Positions 8,527 to 17,556 are shown, counted from the stretch's first letter. The stretch: DNA of 64,000 nt from Pseudomonas violetae (GCF_023072615.1 NZ_JAKNRW010000003.1:372001-436000); one strand, 5' to 3'. Program-made: numbers and translations. Notes: generated by a model not told the origin, from the sequence alone.

Positions 8527-9459
8527 ATGCGCGTTCTGATTGCTGAACACGACCATCCTGTGTACGCCCAACTGTTGCGTCAGGCTGCGCCTGAGCTGGA
8601 AGTGCTGACCAGTGGTGACTCCGCCGAACTTGCCAGTCAGGCCGCCGACTGTCCGATCTGGCTGGGTCAGCCGGACCTGCTGGCGAACCTGCTGCGTCAG
8701 GGCCATGAGCCGCAATGGCTGCAGTCGACTTGGGCGGGTATCACGCCGCTGCTCGCCGACAGCTTGCCACGGCACTACCGGCTGACCCGTGCGGTCGGGA
8801 TTTTTGGCCAGGTCATGGCCGAGTACGTGCTCACCTATTTGCTGGGGCATGAGCGCGAGGTGCTGCCGCGCCTGGTCAGTCAGGTCGAGCGTAAGTGGGA
8901 CAGTCGCCAGGGCCAGAGCCTGGCGGGTCGCAAGGTGTTGATCGTCGGCACTGGCGACATCGGCCAGACCGTTGCCAGGTTTCTGCAGCCCTTTGGTCTC
9001 GAGTTGTACGGCATTGCCAGCGATGCCCGCGAGCAGGCGCCGTTTGTGGAGATAGGCACACTGGCGGACCTGCCACGGCTGGTGGGTGAAGTGGACTACG
9101 TGATCAATCTGTTGCCGAACACGCCTCATACCCACGACCTCTACGATGCTGCGCTGTTCAAGCAGTTCAAGCCCACGGGGTTGTTCCTTAACGCAGGGCG
9201 CGGTGTCGCGGTAGTCGATGCCGATCTGGTGGAAGCCTTGAAGGAAGGGCATCTGGCAGGCGCGGTCATCGACGTTTGCCGCCAGGAGCCACTGCCGCAG
9301 CGGCATCCGTTCTGGACGGCGTGGGGCTTGCTGCTGACCGGTCACAGCTCGGCACCGACCTCACCTGCGATGATGGTGCAGCTGTTTGTCGAGAATCTGC
9401 GGGCGTATCAGGCGGGCGAGGCGTTGCGCGGGGAAGTGGATTTCAATCGCGGGTATTGA
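8527..9459 (+). CDS. D-2-hydroxyacid dehydrogenase (glyoxylate/hydroxypyruvate reductase-like)
   Basis: 310 residues. The Rossmann motif VLIVGTGDIGQTVARFLQPF lies near residue 140. The catalytic triad of the family is visible as Arg in NAGRG, Glu in CRQEPLP and His in TGHSSAP. The family reduces 2-keto acids such as glyoxylate or hydroxypyruvate with NAD(P)H in the cytoplasm. It resembles GhrA-type enzymes. AAAGG lies eight bases before the ATG. The 114 bp before it hold nothing recognisable. An inverted repeat after it can act as terminator. Confidence 0.9.
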   Translation: MRVLIAEHDHPVYAQLLRQAAPELEVLTSGDSAELASQAADCPIWLGQPDLLANLLRQGHEPQWLQSTWAGITPLLADSLPRHYRLTRAVGIFGQVMAEYVLTYLLGHEREVLPRLVSQVERKWDSRQGQSLAGRKVLIVGTGDIGQTVARFLQPFGLELYGIASDAREQAPFVEIGTLADLPRLVGEVDYVINLLPNTPHTHDLYDAALFKQFKPTGLFLNAGRGVAVVDADLVEALKEGHLAGAVIDVCRQEPLPQRHPFWTAWGLLLTGHSSAPTSPAMMVQLFVENLRAYQAGEALRGEVDFNRGY

Positions 9460-9477
9460 GTCGTCTCCAAAAAGATC

Positions 9478-9541
9478 GCAGCCTGCGGCAGCTCCTACAG
9501 GGCTATGTGTACACCTGTTGCTGCCGCAGGCTGCAATTTTT
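9478..9541. terminator. GC-rich inverted repeat / terminator between converging genes
   Basis: Perfect 15-bp arms (GCAGCCTGCGGCAGC at 9478-9492 and its complement at 9520-9534) are followed by AATTTTTT. It belongs to the GATCGCAGCCTGCGGCAGCT repeat type seen again at 12013 and, as a half copy, near 23437. Confidence 0.7.
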
Positions 9542-9546
9542 TGTTC

Positions 9547-10140
9547 TTAGAGGGTGAAATCACCCTCAGCCGCCAACTCAGCCAACGGCCGGCGCGGGCT
9601 TGGCAATTCACGTGACTGCAGATATTGCGCCAAAGTCGCCTTGTCCCCCAACTTGCCCACAGCTACCGCCGCGTGCAGGGCATATCCCTCGGGGATGTTC
9701 AGCTCCTTGCGGGTCAGCGCCTGGTCAAACCCGGCCATCCCGTGAGTGTGCCAGCCGCTGATGCTCGCTTGCAGGGCCAGATGCCCCCAAGCCGAACCGG
9801 TGTCGAACGTGTGCCATAGCGCCGGTGTTTCTTCACTAGCGCCCGGGGCGGTAAAGCTAGTCTTTGAGATCACGATGATCAGTGCCGAGGCGTGTTGCGC
9901 CCAGCTGCGGTTAAATTCGTTGAGCAGGCCAAGGTAACGCTCCCAGTTCGGCGTATCGCGACGCGCATACAAGAATCGCCAGGGCTGCGAGTTGTAGGCC
10001 GACGGAGCCCAGCGTGCAGCTTCGAAGAAGCTCAGCAGGGTTTCCTCGGGAATTGCTTCGCCAGTGAATGCGCGAGGTGACCAGCGATCGGTGAACTGCG
10101 GGTGGATTGCGTAATCGGCAACACGCGGGTTGGCACTCAT
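9547..10140 (-). CDS. Nitroreductase family oxidoreductase
   Basis: 197 residues. It matches the small FMN-dependent nitroreductase fold: an N-terminal RWSPRAFTGEAIPEETLLSFFEAARWAPSAYNSQPW-type FMN-binding region (residues about 17-52) and a HTFDTGSAWGHLALQASISGW helix. It probably reduces nitro or quinone compounds with NAD(P)H. The physiological substrate is unknown. The ATG at 10140 gives the family N-terminus; the longer frame upstream is low-complexity. Confidence 0.88.
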   Translation of the reverse strand: MSANPRVADYAIHPQFTDRWSPRAFTGEAIPEETLLSFFEAARWAPSAYNSQPWRFLYARRDTPNWERYLGLLNEFNRSWAQHASALIIVISKTSFTAPGASEETPALWHTFDTGSAWGHLALQASISGWHTHGMAGFDQALTRKELNIPEGYALHAAVAVGKLGDKATLAQYLQSRELPSPRRPLAELAAEGDFTL

Positions 10141-10302
10141 CGACAGATACCTTGTTCGGTTTGAAAGTGGGCGACGCAAAACCCTACGTGGCGGCGTCAA
10201 AACTGACAAGTGCGTTCTACCGGCAGTCGCCAATGCTTGGCCCTCAGAGCTTGGGGCACTAGACTGGCGGCCTTTTCACCACCTGATGTTGATGCTCGAA
10301 CC

Positions 10303-10752
10303 ATGGCCGCCAAAGTCGAACCGTTCTGGATACGCAAAACCCTCGATCAACTCGATCAAGAGGAATGGGAATCTCTGTGCGACGGCTGCGGCCTGTGCTG
10401 CCTGCAAAAGCTCGAAGATGAAGACGACAACAGCGTCTATTACACGCGAATCGCCTGCAAATTGCTGGACTTGAAGACCTGTCAGTGCACTGATTATCCC
10501 AATCGTCGCGAGTCGGTGCCAGACTGTATCCAGCTCACGCCGGGAAAAGCCGACGAATTTAAATGGTTGCCGCCGACCTGCGGTTACCGCCTGGTCAGTG
10601 AGGGCAAGGATCTGCCGCTCTGGCACCATCTGGTCTGCGGTGACCGCGATGCGGTTCACCATGAACGCATTTCACAATCAGGACGCATGCTGGCTGAAGG
10701 CAGCGTGGCCGAAGACGATTGGGAAGACCATCTGATTTTCCGCGCGGGTTGA
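10303..10752 (+). CDS. YcgN family cysteine-cluster protein
   Basis: 149 residues. The cysteine pattern CDGCGLCC near residue 27, followed by [17 protein letters not shown], a VPDC and a PPTCGYR, is that of the UPF0260/YcgN family, thought to bind zinc or an iron-sulfur cluster. The function is unknown. The start MAAKVEPFW at 10303 matches the family. An in-frame upstream stretch from 10210 is not conserved. Its neighbour genes (rnd, ycgL, hydroxyacid dehydrogenase) keep the same company in other Pseudomonas. Confidence 0.92.
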   Translation: MAAKVEPFWIRKTLDQLDQEEWESLCDGCGLCCLQKLEDEDDNSVYYTRIACKLLDLKTCQCTDYPNRRESVPDCIQLTPGKADEFKWLPPTCGYRLVSEGKDLPLWHHLVCGDRDAVHHERISQSGRMLAEGSVAEDDWEDHLIFRAG

Positions 10753-10778
10753 TTGTCCGCTCGCCACAAGGAGTGTGT

Positions 10779-12008
10779 ATGGCTGTGGGAGTGCGCCAAG
10801 TGCTGGTGGTAGGGCTGCTGGCCCTGAGTTCATCGGTGTGGGCGGCGAAGAAAGTCGATCTGGATTACCACGTGCGCCTGTTGCCGCAGAGCGACCAGGC
10901 CGTGGTGCGGCTGACGCTCGCCCAGGGTTCGGCAGTGCGTAGCCTGGATTTCGACCTGGGCGATGGCAGCCATTACAGCGACTTCAAGGCCGACGGCCAG
11001 TGGCAACTCGTGCCGGGCAAGCAGGCGCGCGGCATCTGGCGTCCAGCTGCCGACAAGTCCAGCCTGAGCTATCGTGTACGGATCAGCCACGGTCGCAAGA
11101 GCGGTAGCTTCGAGACGCGCATGACGCCCACCTGGGCGCTGATGCGCGGCGATGACCTGGTGCCCGCCGCCAGACTCGATCAACAGGACGGCATCGAGTT
11201 GGTGTCGCGCCTTGAGTTCGAGTTGCCGGCGGGCTGGAAGAGCGTGGAAACAGCCTGGCCGCGGATCGGCCGGAACAAATTCCGCGTTGATAACGTCTCC
11301 CGGCTGTTCGACCGACCCACAGGGTGGATGCTCGCCGGTCGCCTGGGTACTCGTCGCACGCGGCTAGGGGAAACTGAGGTCACGGTGGCGTCCCCCCTGG
11401 GACAGGGCATGCGGCGCATGGATGTGCTGACGCTGCTGACATTCATCTGGCCGCAGGTCCAGGCGGTATTCCCACGCCATCCGACCAAGCTGCTGATCGT
11501 CGGTGCCAATGACCCGATGTGGCGCGGGAGCCTGGCGGCACGTGAATCCATTTATCTCAACTCACGGTTGCCGCTGGTGAGCGAAAGCGGCAGCAGTGCA
11601 CTGGTGCGCGAATTGGCCCAGTTGTTTGCACGCATCAACGACGAGCATCGCAGCGACTGGATCAGTGAGGGATTTGCCGAGTATTACGCCATCGAGCTGG
11701 TGCGTCGCGCGGGTGGCATGAGCGATGAGCGGTATGCCAGTTTGCACACGAAATTGGCGCGAGATGGCGGGAAGGTCACGACTTTGCGTGGCGAGCAGAT
11801 CGGTTCGGCGCAGATTGGCCGGGCGGTCCTGCTGCTGGGGGAACTGGATCAGGAGATACGCATCAAAACCCGTAACAAGCGGTCGCTGGATGATGTGCTG
11901 CGCGGGGCGATGCGGGTGGAGGGCATCGATACTAAGGAATTTGTGCAGCTTGCCGAGAGTGTCATTGGCGAGCCTTCCAAGGTTCTGAATACCGGGCTGC
12001 TCCAGTAA
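10779..12008 (+). CDS. Secreted M61-like peptidase-fold protein without zinc ligands
   Basis: 409 residues with a signal peptide (residues about 1-22, ending SVWA). The middle and C-terminal part look like a glycyl aminopeptidase (M61/gluzincin) fold: a beta-rich N-terminal domain, then a helix with VRELAQLFARIN and, after a short loop, DWISEGFAEYY. In active enzymes the first helix is HExxH. Here it is R277-E-L-A-Q281, so both histidines are lost, while the distal Glu (E297 in SEGFAEYY) remains. It is probably catalytically dead and periplasmic. AAGGAG lies eight bases before the ATG and 26 bp separate it from ycgN, so the two may share a transcript. Confidence 0.75.
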   Translation: MAVGVRQVLVVGLLALSSSVWAAKKVDLDYHVRLLPQSDQAVVRLTLAQGSAVRSLDFDLGDGSHYSDFKADGQWQLVPGKQARGIWRPAADKSSLSYRVRISHGRKSGSFETRMTPTWALMRGDDLVPAARLDQQDGIELVSRLEFELPAGWKSVETAWPRIGRNKFRVDNVSRLFDRPTGWMLAGRLGTRRTRLGETEVTVASPLGQGMRRMDVLTLLTFIWPQVQAVFPRHPTKLLIVGANDPMWRGSLAARESIYLNSRLPLVSESGSSALVRELAQLFARINDEHRSDWISEGFAEYYAIELVRRAGGMSDERYASLHTKLARDGGKVTTLRGEQIGSAQIGRAVLLLGELDQEIRIKTRNKRSLDDVLRGAMRVEGIDTKEFVQLAESVIGEPSKVLNTGLLQ

Positions 12009-12012
12009 GTCA

Positions 12013-12108
12013 AAAGATCGCCGCCTTCGGCAGCTACAGGTACCCAGTCGTACGCAACATCTGTGAACGATCCGATACCTGTAGAGCTGCCGAAGGCTGC
12101 GATCTTTT
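12013..12108. repeat. Imperfect long inverted repeat, REP-like, also a possible bidirectional terminator
   Basis: The left arm (AAAAGATCGCCGCCTTCGG, 12013 onward) and the right arm (ending GCTGCGATCTTTT, 12108) are near-complementary over about 32 bases around a 30-base loop. It fills the space between two converging genes. Confidence 0.7.
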
Positions 12109-12112
12109 ACTC

Positions 12113-12490
12113 TTAAGCCCCGGTCTTCGGCGAAACCAGCGAATCATTGCCAGTCACCGTAGCCGTGCTGGTTGCCGCCTCGGCATTCTTCTTCAGCCGA
12201 CTCAACTCTTCCCCGGCGCGCTCGATCTTCGCCCGCACGTTGTTCATGTCCTGACGACTTTTTTCCAGCAGGCTCTTGGCCGAACTGTGTCCCGTAATGC
12301 CCCGGGCGAGTGCCACGCCGCCGATCGCTACCTGGATCAAACCAAAAATCCCACCGCGCCGCAGGCCCTTACCCATCATCACCACACCACCGGCGAGTGA
12401 GCCAATGCGTTCCCAACCGTGAACGTTCTGCTCGGGATAAGTCTGGAAGGGGGTGGATTCGATGCGCTGTACGCGTTTGAGTTCGCTCAT
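12113..12490 (-). CDS. YgaP-like/DUF2892 membrane protein
   Basis: 125 residues. A central glycine-rich hydrophobic hairpin (ERIGSLAGGVVMMGKGLRRG, then FGLIQVAIGGVALARGITGH) matches the DUF2892 (YgaP-type) transmembrane region. It is followed by a charged, probably coiled-coil C-terminus (about residues 70-110). The inner-membrane location is inferred and the function unknown. GGAGACAG precedes the start at 12490. Confidence 0.75.
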   Translation of the reverse strand: MSELKRVQRIESTPFQTYPEQNVHGWERIGSLAGGVVMMGKGLRRGGIFGLIQVAIGGVALARGITGHSSAKSLLEKSRQDMNNVRAKIERAGEELSRLKKNAEAATSTATVTGNDSLVSPKTGA

Positions 12491-12582
12491 GATCTGTCTC
12501 CTGGCGGGATGGACTGCTTCAAGAATAGATAATTAAGCTGACTACCATCGCGGGTGGCTTGTTCCATTGGATGTGCGGCGAT

Positions 12583-13053
12583 TCAGCGGAATTTCGCTCC
12601 GGAGCGGGTGTTCAAGCCTTTGGCCATACGGTCGTAGAGCACGACGTTTACGGTTGCTGCGAGGTTCATGCAGCCGGTTGTCGGGATGTAGACCACGTCT
12701 TCACACCAGTCACGAATCTCCTTGTCCAGCGAGCCGTCTTCCGGGCCGAAGATGTAGAGGGCGCGATCAGGATGAGTGTATTCAGGCAGCGCGCGGGCAC
12801 CTTCGACCAGTTCGACAGCGACCGGGACGCAACCCAGGGGCAGGATTTTTTTCAGGTCATCGATGCCGATCAGCGGGATATCGTAGTGGACTCGCTTGGT
12901 GTCGGTAACGAAATCGGCGGCGCGTTCATAACGCTTGCCGGTGTAGAACACGGAGGCCACTCCATAGCAGCCAGCGGCGCGCATGACCGAACCGACGTTT
13001 TCCGGTGACTTGGGGTTATACAAACCAATGCAGCTGTACCGTTTGTCTGCCAC
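12583..13053 (-). CDS. TrmH/SpoU family RNA 2'-O-methyltransferase
   Basis: 156 residues, a minimal SPOUT domain. Motif 1 is N-P-K-S-P-E-N-V-G-S-V-M-R-A. Motif 2 is YIFGPEDGSL, and motif 3 is YIPTTGCMNLAATVNVVLYD, which forms the knotted AdoMet site. It would methylate a ribose 2'-OH in tRNA or rRNA. It lacks the N-terminal substrate domain of TrmH or RlmB, like other short stand-alone members. The exact target cannot be assigned. It is monocistronic, with a REP doublet between it and yajD. Confidence 0.9.
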   Translation of the reverse strand: MADKRYSCIGLYNPKSPENVGSVMRAAGCYGVASVFYTGKRYERAADFVTDTKRVHYDIPLIGIDDLKKILPLGCVPVAVELVEGARALPEYTHPDRALYIFGPEDGSLDKEIRDWCEDVVYIPTTGCMNLAATVNVVLYDRMAKGLNTRSGAKFR

Positions 13054-13134
13054 GAGCGGGGTGCCTTCGGGAAAAAACGGGGATTATACGGGGATTGGGG
13101 GAGGGGTGTTGGTTTGGAGAACTGTGGTGGCTGG

Positions 13135-13242
13135 GCGGGCCTCTTCGCGAGCAAGCCCGCTCTCACAGGGATCTTCAGTGATCGAAAGTCCCAGGTCCAC
13201 CCGGATCCCCTGTGTGCGGGCTTGCTCGCGAAAGGGCCCGCC
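13135..13242. repeat. REP doublet (REPIN)
   Basis: Left copy GCGGGCCTCTTCGCGAGCAA... (13135-13173) and inverted right copy (13203-13242) surround about 30 bp. It lies between the methyltransferase and the HNH nuclease gene. Confidence 0.85.
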
Positions 13243-13258
13243 CGGTCGCTGAATTTCT

Positions 13259-13633
13259 TCAGTCTTCCTTCTTCATCAACCCGGCCAGCGCTGCAAACGG
13301 GTTATGCGTCGCCTTGGCGATTTTCGGCGAGCTCAACGAACCCTCGCTAAAGTACTGCTGGTCGGTGTACCGCGAGTGCTCATTGTCATGGCAGTACAGG
13401 CACAGCAACTCCCAGTTCGAGCCGTCCTGGGGATTGTTGTCGTGGTTATGGTCACGGTGGTGCACGGTCAATTCGCTCAGGCGCTTGCCGGAAAATTCAC
13501 GGGTGCAGCGGCCGCACACGTGCGGGTACATCTTCAGGGCCTTGTCGCGGTAACCCATTTCCTTGTCGCGCTGGTTATCGGCGAGGATGCGGTCCAGCTT
13601 CGAGGTGTTGGTCGGGGTTGTTGACGAACTCAT
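13259..13633 (-). CDS. YajD family HNH nuclease
   Basis: 124 residues. A CGRC...CLYC zinc knuckle (VCGRCTREF and ELLCLYCHDNEH) frames the HNH core TVHHRDHNHDNNPQDGSNWE. This is the YajD family, whose cellular role is unknown. It is a stand-alone cytoplasmic protein with no toxin-antitoxin or phage context here. The start at 13633 gives a short variable leader before LDRILADNQRDKEMGYRDKA. Confidence 0.9.
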   Translation of the reverse strand: MSSSTTPTNTSKLDRILADNQRDKEMGYRDKALKMYPHVCGRCTREFSGKRLSELTVHHRDHNHDNNPQDGSNWELLCLYCHDNEHSRYTDQQYFSEGSLSSPKIAKATHNPFAALAGLMKKED

Positions 13634-13683
13634 GGGTTCACCTTTGTAAAAAAGACTAATGACGGTTATGAACAGAGTTTAGC

Positions 13684-14370
13684 TCAGCCCTTGAGTTTCT
13701 CGGCAATCCAGATGGTGTGGCGGGTGCCCTTGTTGCCGTGGGCAAAGACCTGAACTTCCTCAGCCTTGAAACCGGCCTTTTTCAGTTTGTCGGAAAACTG
13801 CCGGTCGGCACTCGCCGACCACACCGCCAGTACGCCTTTAGGCCGCAGAGCTTTAGCGCATGCGCTCAAGCCGCCGGCAGAATACAGCCAGCTATTGGCC
13901 TTCTGGGTCAGGCCTTCGGGGCCGTTATCGACGTCGAGCATGATCGCATCGAATCCCTGGGGTTCGGCCTGCAGCACCTTGGCGACATCTTCCATGCGGA
14001 TCACCGTGCGCGGGTCGAGCAGCGGGTTGCCGGCTTTTTCGCCTAGCGGTCCGCGGTTCCACTCGACAACGCCGGGCACCAATTCTGCGACCACCACTTC
14101 AGCATTCTTGCCCAGGTGCTGGAGCGCCGAGGCGAGGGTAAAGCCCATGCCCAGGCCGCCGATCAATACCCGCGAATTCGGCCGCCCGGCAACCTTGCGG
14201 CAGGGGATTTCGGCCAGCGCATCCTCGGAACCGTGCATGCGGGTGTTCATCAACTGCCCACCGTCACCACCCTGGATCTTGATGACGAAGTCTTCGCCGT
14301 ACTCGAACAGGCACAGGGCACCGCCATTTTCAGGGATGGGGGTGGTGTCGAGCAGAACGAAACGTTTCAT
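13684..14370 (-). CDS. Spermidine synthase-like methyltransferase-fold protein
   Basis: 228 residues. The Rossmann fold of the spermine/spermidine synthase superfamily is visible in RVLIGGLGMGFTLASALQHL, VVVAELVPGVVEWN and DAIMLDVDNGPEG. The N-terminal beta-strand domain is reduced compared with SpeE, so polyamine synthesis is uncertain. Many such short forms are annotated as spermidine synthase without evidence. The ATG at 14370 is preceded by a GAGAG tract. Codons before it are not family-like. Confidence 0.8.
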   Translation of the reverse strand: MKRFVLLDTTPIPENGGALCLFEYGEDFVIKIQGGDGGQLMNTRMHGSEDALAEIPCRKVAGRPNSRVLIGGLGMGFTLASALQHLGKNAEVVVAELVPGVVEWNRGPLGEKAGNPLLDPRTVIRMEDVAKVLQAEPQGFDAIMLDVDNGPEGLTQKANSWLYSAGGLSACAKALRPKGVLAVWSASADRQFSDKLKKAGFKAEEVQVFAHGNKGTRHTIWIAEKLKG

Positions 14371-14476
14371 GGGGCTCTCTTGAGAAAAGTTGGCTTGAGT
14401 AGATTGGGCATAGGGGAGGGCAAACACGCGCAGTTGGGAGTAGCCTGAGCAAACAACAAGGCTAACGGAGCCATTG

Positions 14477-14767
14477 ATGAAGCGCACCATTCTAACGGTC
14501 ATTGCCTTGGCCGCGCTCTCGATAACTGCAGTGCAGGCCCAGGAACTGCAAACCATTCCTACCAGCCCGGCGCCAATGCTCGGGTCGCCGGGTACCGCGA
14601 CACCGACACCTTACCCACAAATTACTCCGACCAGCGTGTCCACGGCGGGCGCCGGCAGTGGCGGCGCCCCTTTGCTACCGCCGATCGAAATGCCCAATCC
14701 GCCCAAGGACCAGACATTGCCGGGCCTTGAGCAGAACAGCACGAAGATCAAATCTCCCGGCGGTTAA
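14477..14767 (+). CDS. Small proline-rich secreted protein
   Basis: 96 residues from the ATG at 14477 (GGAG six bases upstream; a TTG just before is less likely). A Sec signal peptide ends near AVQA|QE. The mature part is short, rich in proline, threonine and glycine (TPTPYPQITP, APLLPPIEMPNPP) and has no cysteines or known domain. It is probably an unstructured periplasmic or cell-surface peptide. It converges on the oligopeptidase gene. Confidence 0.7.
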   Translation: MKRTILTVIALAALSITAVQAQELQTIPTSPAPMLGSPGTATPTPYPQITPTSVSTAGAGSGGAPLLPPIEMPNPPKDQTLPGLEQNSTKIKSPGG

Positions 14768-14780
14768 ATTTGGCGTGGTG

Positions 14781-16835
14781 TCAGGCGATGCCCAGCACCT
14801 TGAACACAAATGCGTATTCCAGCGCCACGTCACGCAAGCCCTGATAACGTCCGCTCATCCCGCCATGCCCGGCACCCAGTTCGGTCTTGAGCAGCAGTGG
14901 GTTGGTGTCAGTCTTGGTTGCGCGCAATTTAGCCACCCACTTCGCAGCCTCCCAATACTGCACGCGGCTGTCGTTGTAGCCGGCAATCACCAAGGTTGCC
15001 GGATAAGCCTGGGCAGTCACGTTTTCGTAAGGTGCATACGCCTTGATGCGCTCGTACACCCCGGGTTCTTCAGGGTTGCCCCACTCGTCGTACTCGGTGA
15101 CGGTCAACGGCAGGTCCGGATCGAGCATGGTGTTGAGCACGTCGACGAACGGCACTTCGGCAATGGCCACGCCGAACAACTCGGGCCGCTGGTTGAGCAC
15201 CGCACCGATCAACAGGCCGCCGGCACTGCCGCCGCTGATCGCCAACTGCGGGGCGGTGGTGTAGCCGTTGGCGGTCAGGTGCTCGGCGCAAGCGATGAAG
15301 TCGCTGAAGGTGTTGTGTTTGTGCTCCTGCTTGCCAGCACGGTACCAGGCTTCGCCGAGTTCGCCGCCGCCACGCACGTGGGCAATGGCGAACGCGACTC
15401 CGCGATCCAGCAGGCTCAGGCGTGCGTGGGAAAACCATGGGTCGAGGCTTTCGCCATACGCGCCGTAGCCGTACAGATACAACGGAGTCGGTTGGCCCAG
15501 GGCCTCGCGCTTGACCACCAGGCTGATCGGCACCTGCGTCCCGTCGGGGGCCGTTGCCCACAGGCGCTGGCTGACGTACGCATCGGCATCGAACGGGCCG
15601 AGCACCGGGGTTTGCTTGAGTACCTTTTGTTCGCCGGTGGCGAGGTCCAACTGGCGGATCTGCGCCGGCCGGTTCAACGCTTCGTACCGCAGGCGGATCC
15701 GCTGGCTGGCGAACTCCAGGCTGTTCTGCACGTGAAGGCTGTAAGCCGCGTCGGGCAACTGCACGCGGTAGCTGGGCAGATCCTGCGGATGCACTTCAAT
15801 CACCGGCAGCCCACCGACCCGCAGGCTCAGGGTCATGGCCCCGGCATTGAGGCTCATGCCATCGATCATTGTGAGGTGGCTGTGGGGAATCAGGTTCTGC
15901 CACTGTTCCTCGGTCGGGGCCATGCCCGTATCGTCAGCGTGGTACAGGGCGAAATTGATGCCGTCGCGGTTAGTTCGGATAAACCAGCTCCACTGGCCAT
16001 CGAGCGCGCCGTGGTCGACGTCGTATTCATGGCCTTCCCGGCGCGGAGCAACGCAGGTGAACCCTTGATGTGGCTGCTCAGCGTCGAGTATCCAGACTTC
16101 GCTGGTGGTCTTGCTGCCCAGCGCGAGGAGCAGTTGTAGCTCGGAACTGGAGCGGTAGCAATGCAGGAAGAATCGCCCGTCCGGTTCATGAAACACCTCC
16201 TCGGCCGCCGTGCCGTCGAGGCGGTAGCGGTACAGCTTGTGCGGGCGATGGGTGTCGTCGAGCTCTGCGAAGAACAGCGTCAGGCTGTCGTTGGCCCAGG
16301 TCATGCTGCCGTCGCAGTCCTCGAACTCCAGTTCACTGACGCGGCCGTTGGACAATTCCTTCACGAATAGCGTGTAGATCTCGTCGCCCGTGGAGTCGAT
16401 GCTGTAGGCCAGGCGCTGATGGTCCGGGCTGATGCTGAATGCCCCCAGGGAAAAGAAGCCGCCCTTGGCCAGCTCGTTCGGGTCCAGCAGCAGCTGTTCC
16501 TGGCTTTCGTCGAGTTGCAGGCTGTCATCGGCCGGGCGCGGGCAGCGGTAGTGACGCGCGTACTCGTCACCGGCGGTGGTACGGGTGTAATAAAGGTACG
16601 GGCCCCAAGGCGAGGGGAGGGACAGGTCGGTCTCGAGGATCCGCCCCTTGATCTCCTCGAACAGGCTTTCACGCAGGCCGGCCTGATCGGCGGTCTGAGT
16701 TTCCTGATAATGGTTTTCAGCCTTCAGATAGTCGAGCACCGGGTCGGTGTCGCGTTCCTGCAGCCAGGCATACGGGTCTGGACCTTCAGCCTTGTGGGCA
16801 ATGGGTGCGTCGTAAATATTGGCGGATGGAGGCAT
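14781..16835 (-). CDS. ptrB: Oligopeptidase B (S9A prolyl oligopeptidase family)
   Basis: 684 residues with an N-terminal seven-bladed propeller and a C-terminal alpha/beta hydrolase domain. The catalytic serine S537 lies in ISGGSAGGLLIG, the Asp in YNDSRVQY, and the His in GAGHGG. The GGGELGEAWYRAGK and YEWGNPEE-like regions match oligopeptidase B, which cuts small peptides after Arg or Lys in the cytoplasm. The start at 16835 (MPPSANIYDAP) is chosen because the reading frame before it lies partly in a REP element. Confidence 0.93.
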   Translation of the reverse strand: MPPSANIYDAPIAHKAEGPDPYAWLQERDTDPVLDYLKAENHYQETQTADQAGLRESLFEEIKGRILETDLSLPSPWGPYLYYTRTTAGDEYARHYRCPRPADDSLQLDESQEQLLLDPNELAKGGFFSLGAFSISPDHQRLAYSIDSTGDEIYTLFVKELSNGRVSELEFEDCDGSMTWANDSLTLFFAELDDTHRPHKLYRYRLDGTAAEEVFHEPDGRFFLHCYRSSSELQLLLALGSKTTSEVWILDAEQPHQGFTCVAPRREGHEYDVDHGALDGQWSWFIRTNRDGINFALYHADDTGMAPTEEQWQNLIPHSHLTMIDGMSLNAGAMTLSLRVGGLPVIEVHPQDLPSYRVQLPDAAYSLHVQNSLEFASQRIRLRYEALNRPAQIRQLDLATGEQKVLKQTPVLGPFDADAYVSQRLWATAPDGTQVPISLVVKREALGQPTPLYLYGYGAYGESLDPWFSHARLSLLDRGVAFAIAHVRGGGELGEAWYRAGKQEHKHNTFSDFIACAEHLTANGYTTAPQLAISGGSAGGLLIGAVLNQRPELFGVAIAEVPFVDVLNTMLDPDLPLTVTEYDEWGNPEEPGVYERIKAYAPYENVTAQAYPATLVIAGYNDSRVQYWEAAKWVAKLRATKTDTNPLLLKTELGAGHGGMSGRYQGLRDVALEYAFVFKVLGIA

Positions 16836-16884
16836 GAAGAAGTCTCGGACAATGTACAAAAAATAGGATTTGCTCTGCAGACCT

Positions 16885-16974
16885 TGTAGGAGCGAGCTTG
16901 CTCGCGATGGGGCCGGAACATTCAACATCCGTGTTGACGGGTCTCCAGTCATCGCGAGCAAGCTCGCTCCTACA
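16885..16974. repeat. REP doublet (REPIN)
   Basis: Left copy TGTAGGAGCGAGCTTGCTCG (from 16885) and its inverted copy ending CTCGCTCCTACA at 16974 surround about 35 bp. It separates divergent genes, so it lies in a promoter-bearing gap. Confidence 0.9.
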
Positions 16975-17058
16975 GAGGCTGTGTCTTGTCCTGAGGTATT
17001 GGGACAAGCCTGACGTGCGAAAAGTCGTTACTATAAGCGTCTCTTTGCCTGCCTTGCC

Positions 17059-17556
17059 ATGGACACCATGACCGAGAACGACTATCTGATCGCCTGGGGC
17101 TTCTACGCCTTTGCCGCTTTGGGCTGCCTGCTGGTATGGATGCGCCTGACCCGCTGGATGTGGCGTTGGCTGCGCGAGCCGCTGCGACTGCTGGTGGCCG
17201 TGTTGCTGTTCAGCCCGACCGTGATCGATCCGGTGAAGGCCAAAGTCGCCCCGGCTGTCGCCATCACCGCCCTGGACTTGATGTTCAAAGTGGGCAACAA
17301 CGCCTGGCGAGCCATTGGCGACCTGTTGCTGTACGGGATGATCGTGTTCGGCATCTATTTGGTCTACGTGGCGATCCGCTTCCCCCTGGAACGCGCAGCC
17401 AACGCCCGCAAGGCCCAGACCGCTGCTGTCCAGGCCGCCGCCCGGGCCGACGAGCCTGAAGACGAGCATCTGTTCGGCGGTGCCGGCGATGATCGCTATG
17501 GCCGTCCCCCGGTACCCAGCAACCCTCAACGTTTGCGGGTCGAACCCCGTCTGTAA
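17059..17556 (+). CDS. Conserved inner-membrane hypothetical protein
   Basis: 165 residues. Three hydrophobic stretches (residues about 10-26, 43-60 and 92-110) are followed by a hydrophilic, alanine-rich C-terminus ending [13 protein letters not shown]. Homologues in Pseudomonas are sometimes labelled MFS transporter, but the protein is far too short for that. The function is unknown. There are two possible starts (17059 and 17068). No good ribosome-binding site was seen. It sits 32 bp before the amidotransferase gene and may be co-transcribed. Confidence 0.75.
   Translation: MDTMTENDYLIAWGFYAFAALGCLLVWMRLTRWMWRWLREPLRLLVAVLLFSPTVIDPVKAKVAPAVAITALDLMFKVGNNAWRAIGDLLLYGMIVFGIYLVYVAIRFPLERAANARKAQTAAVQAAARADEPEDEHLFGGAGDDRYGRPPVPSNPQRLRVEPRL

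Noticed and set aside
8029-9345. 438-codon open frame on the minus strand
   Set aside because: Runs opposite rnd, ycgL and the dehydrogenase gene, all with strong motifs; no recognisable domain.
14658-16139. 493-codon open frame on the plus strand
   Set aside because: Antisense to oligopeptidase B, whose catalytic residues are intact; product looks like a mirrored codon pattern.
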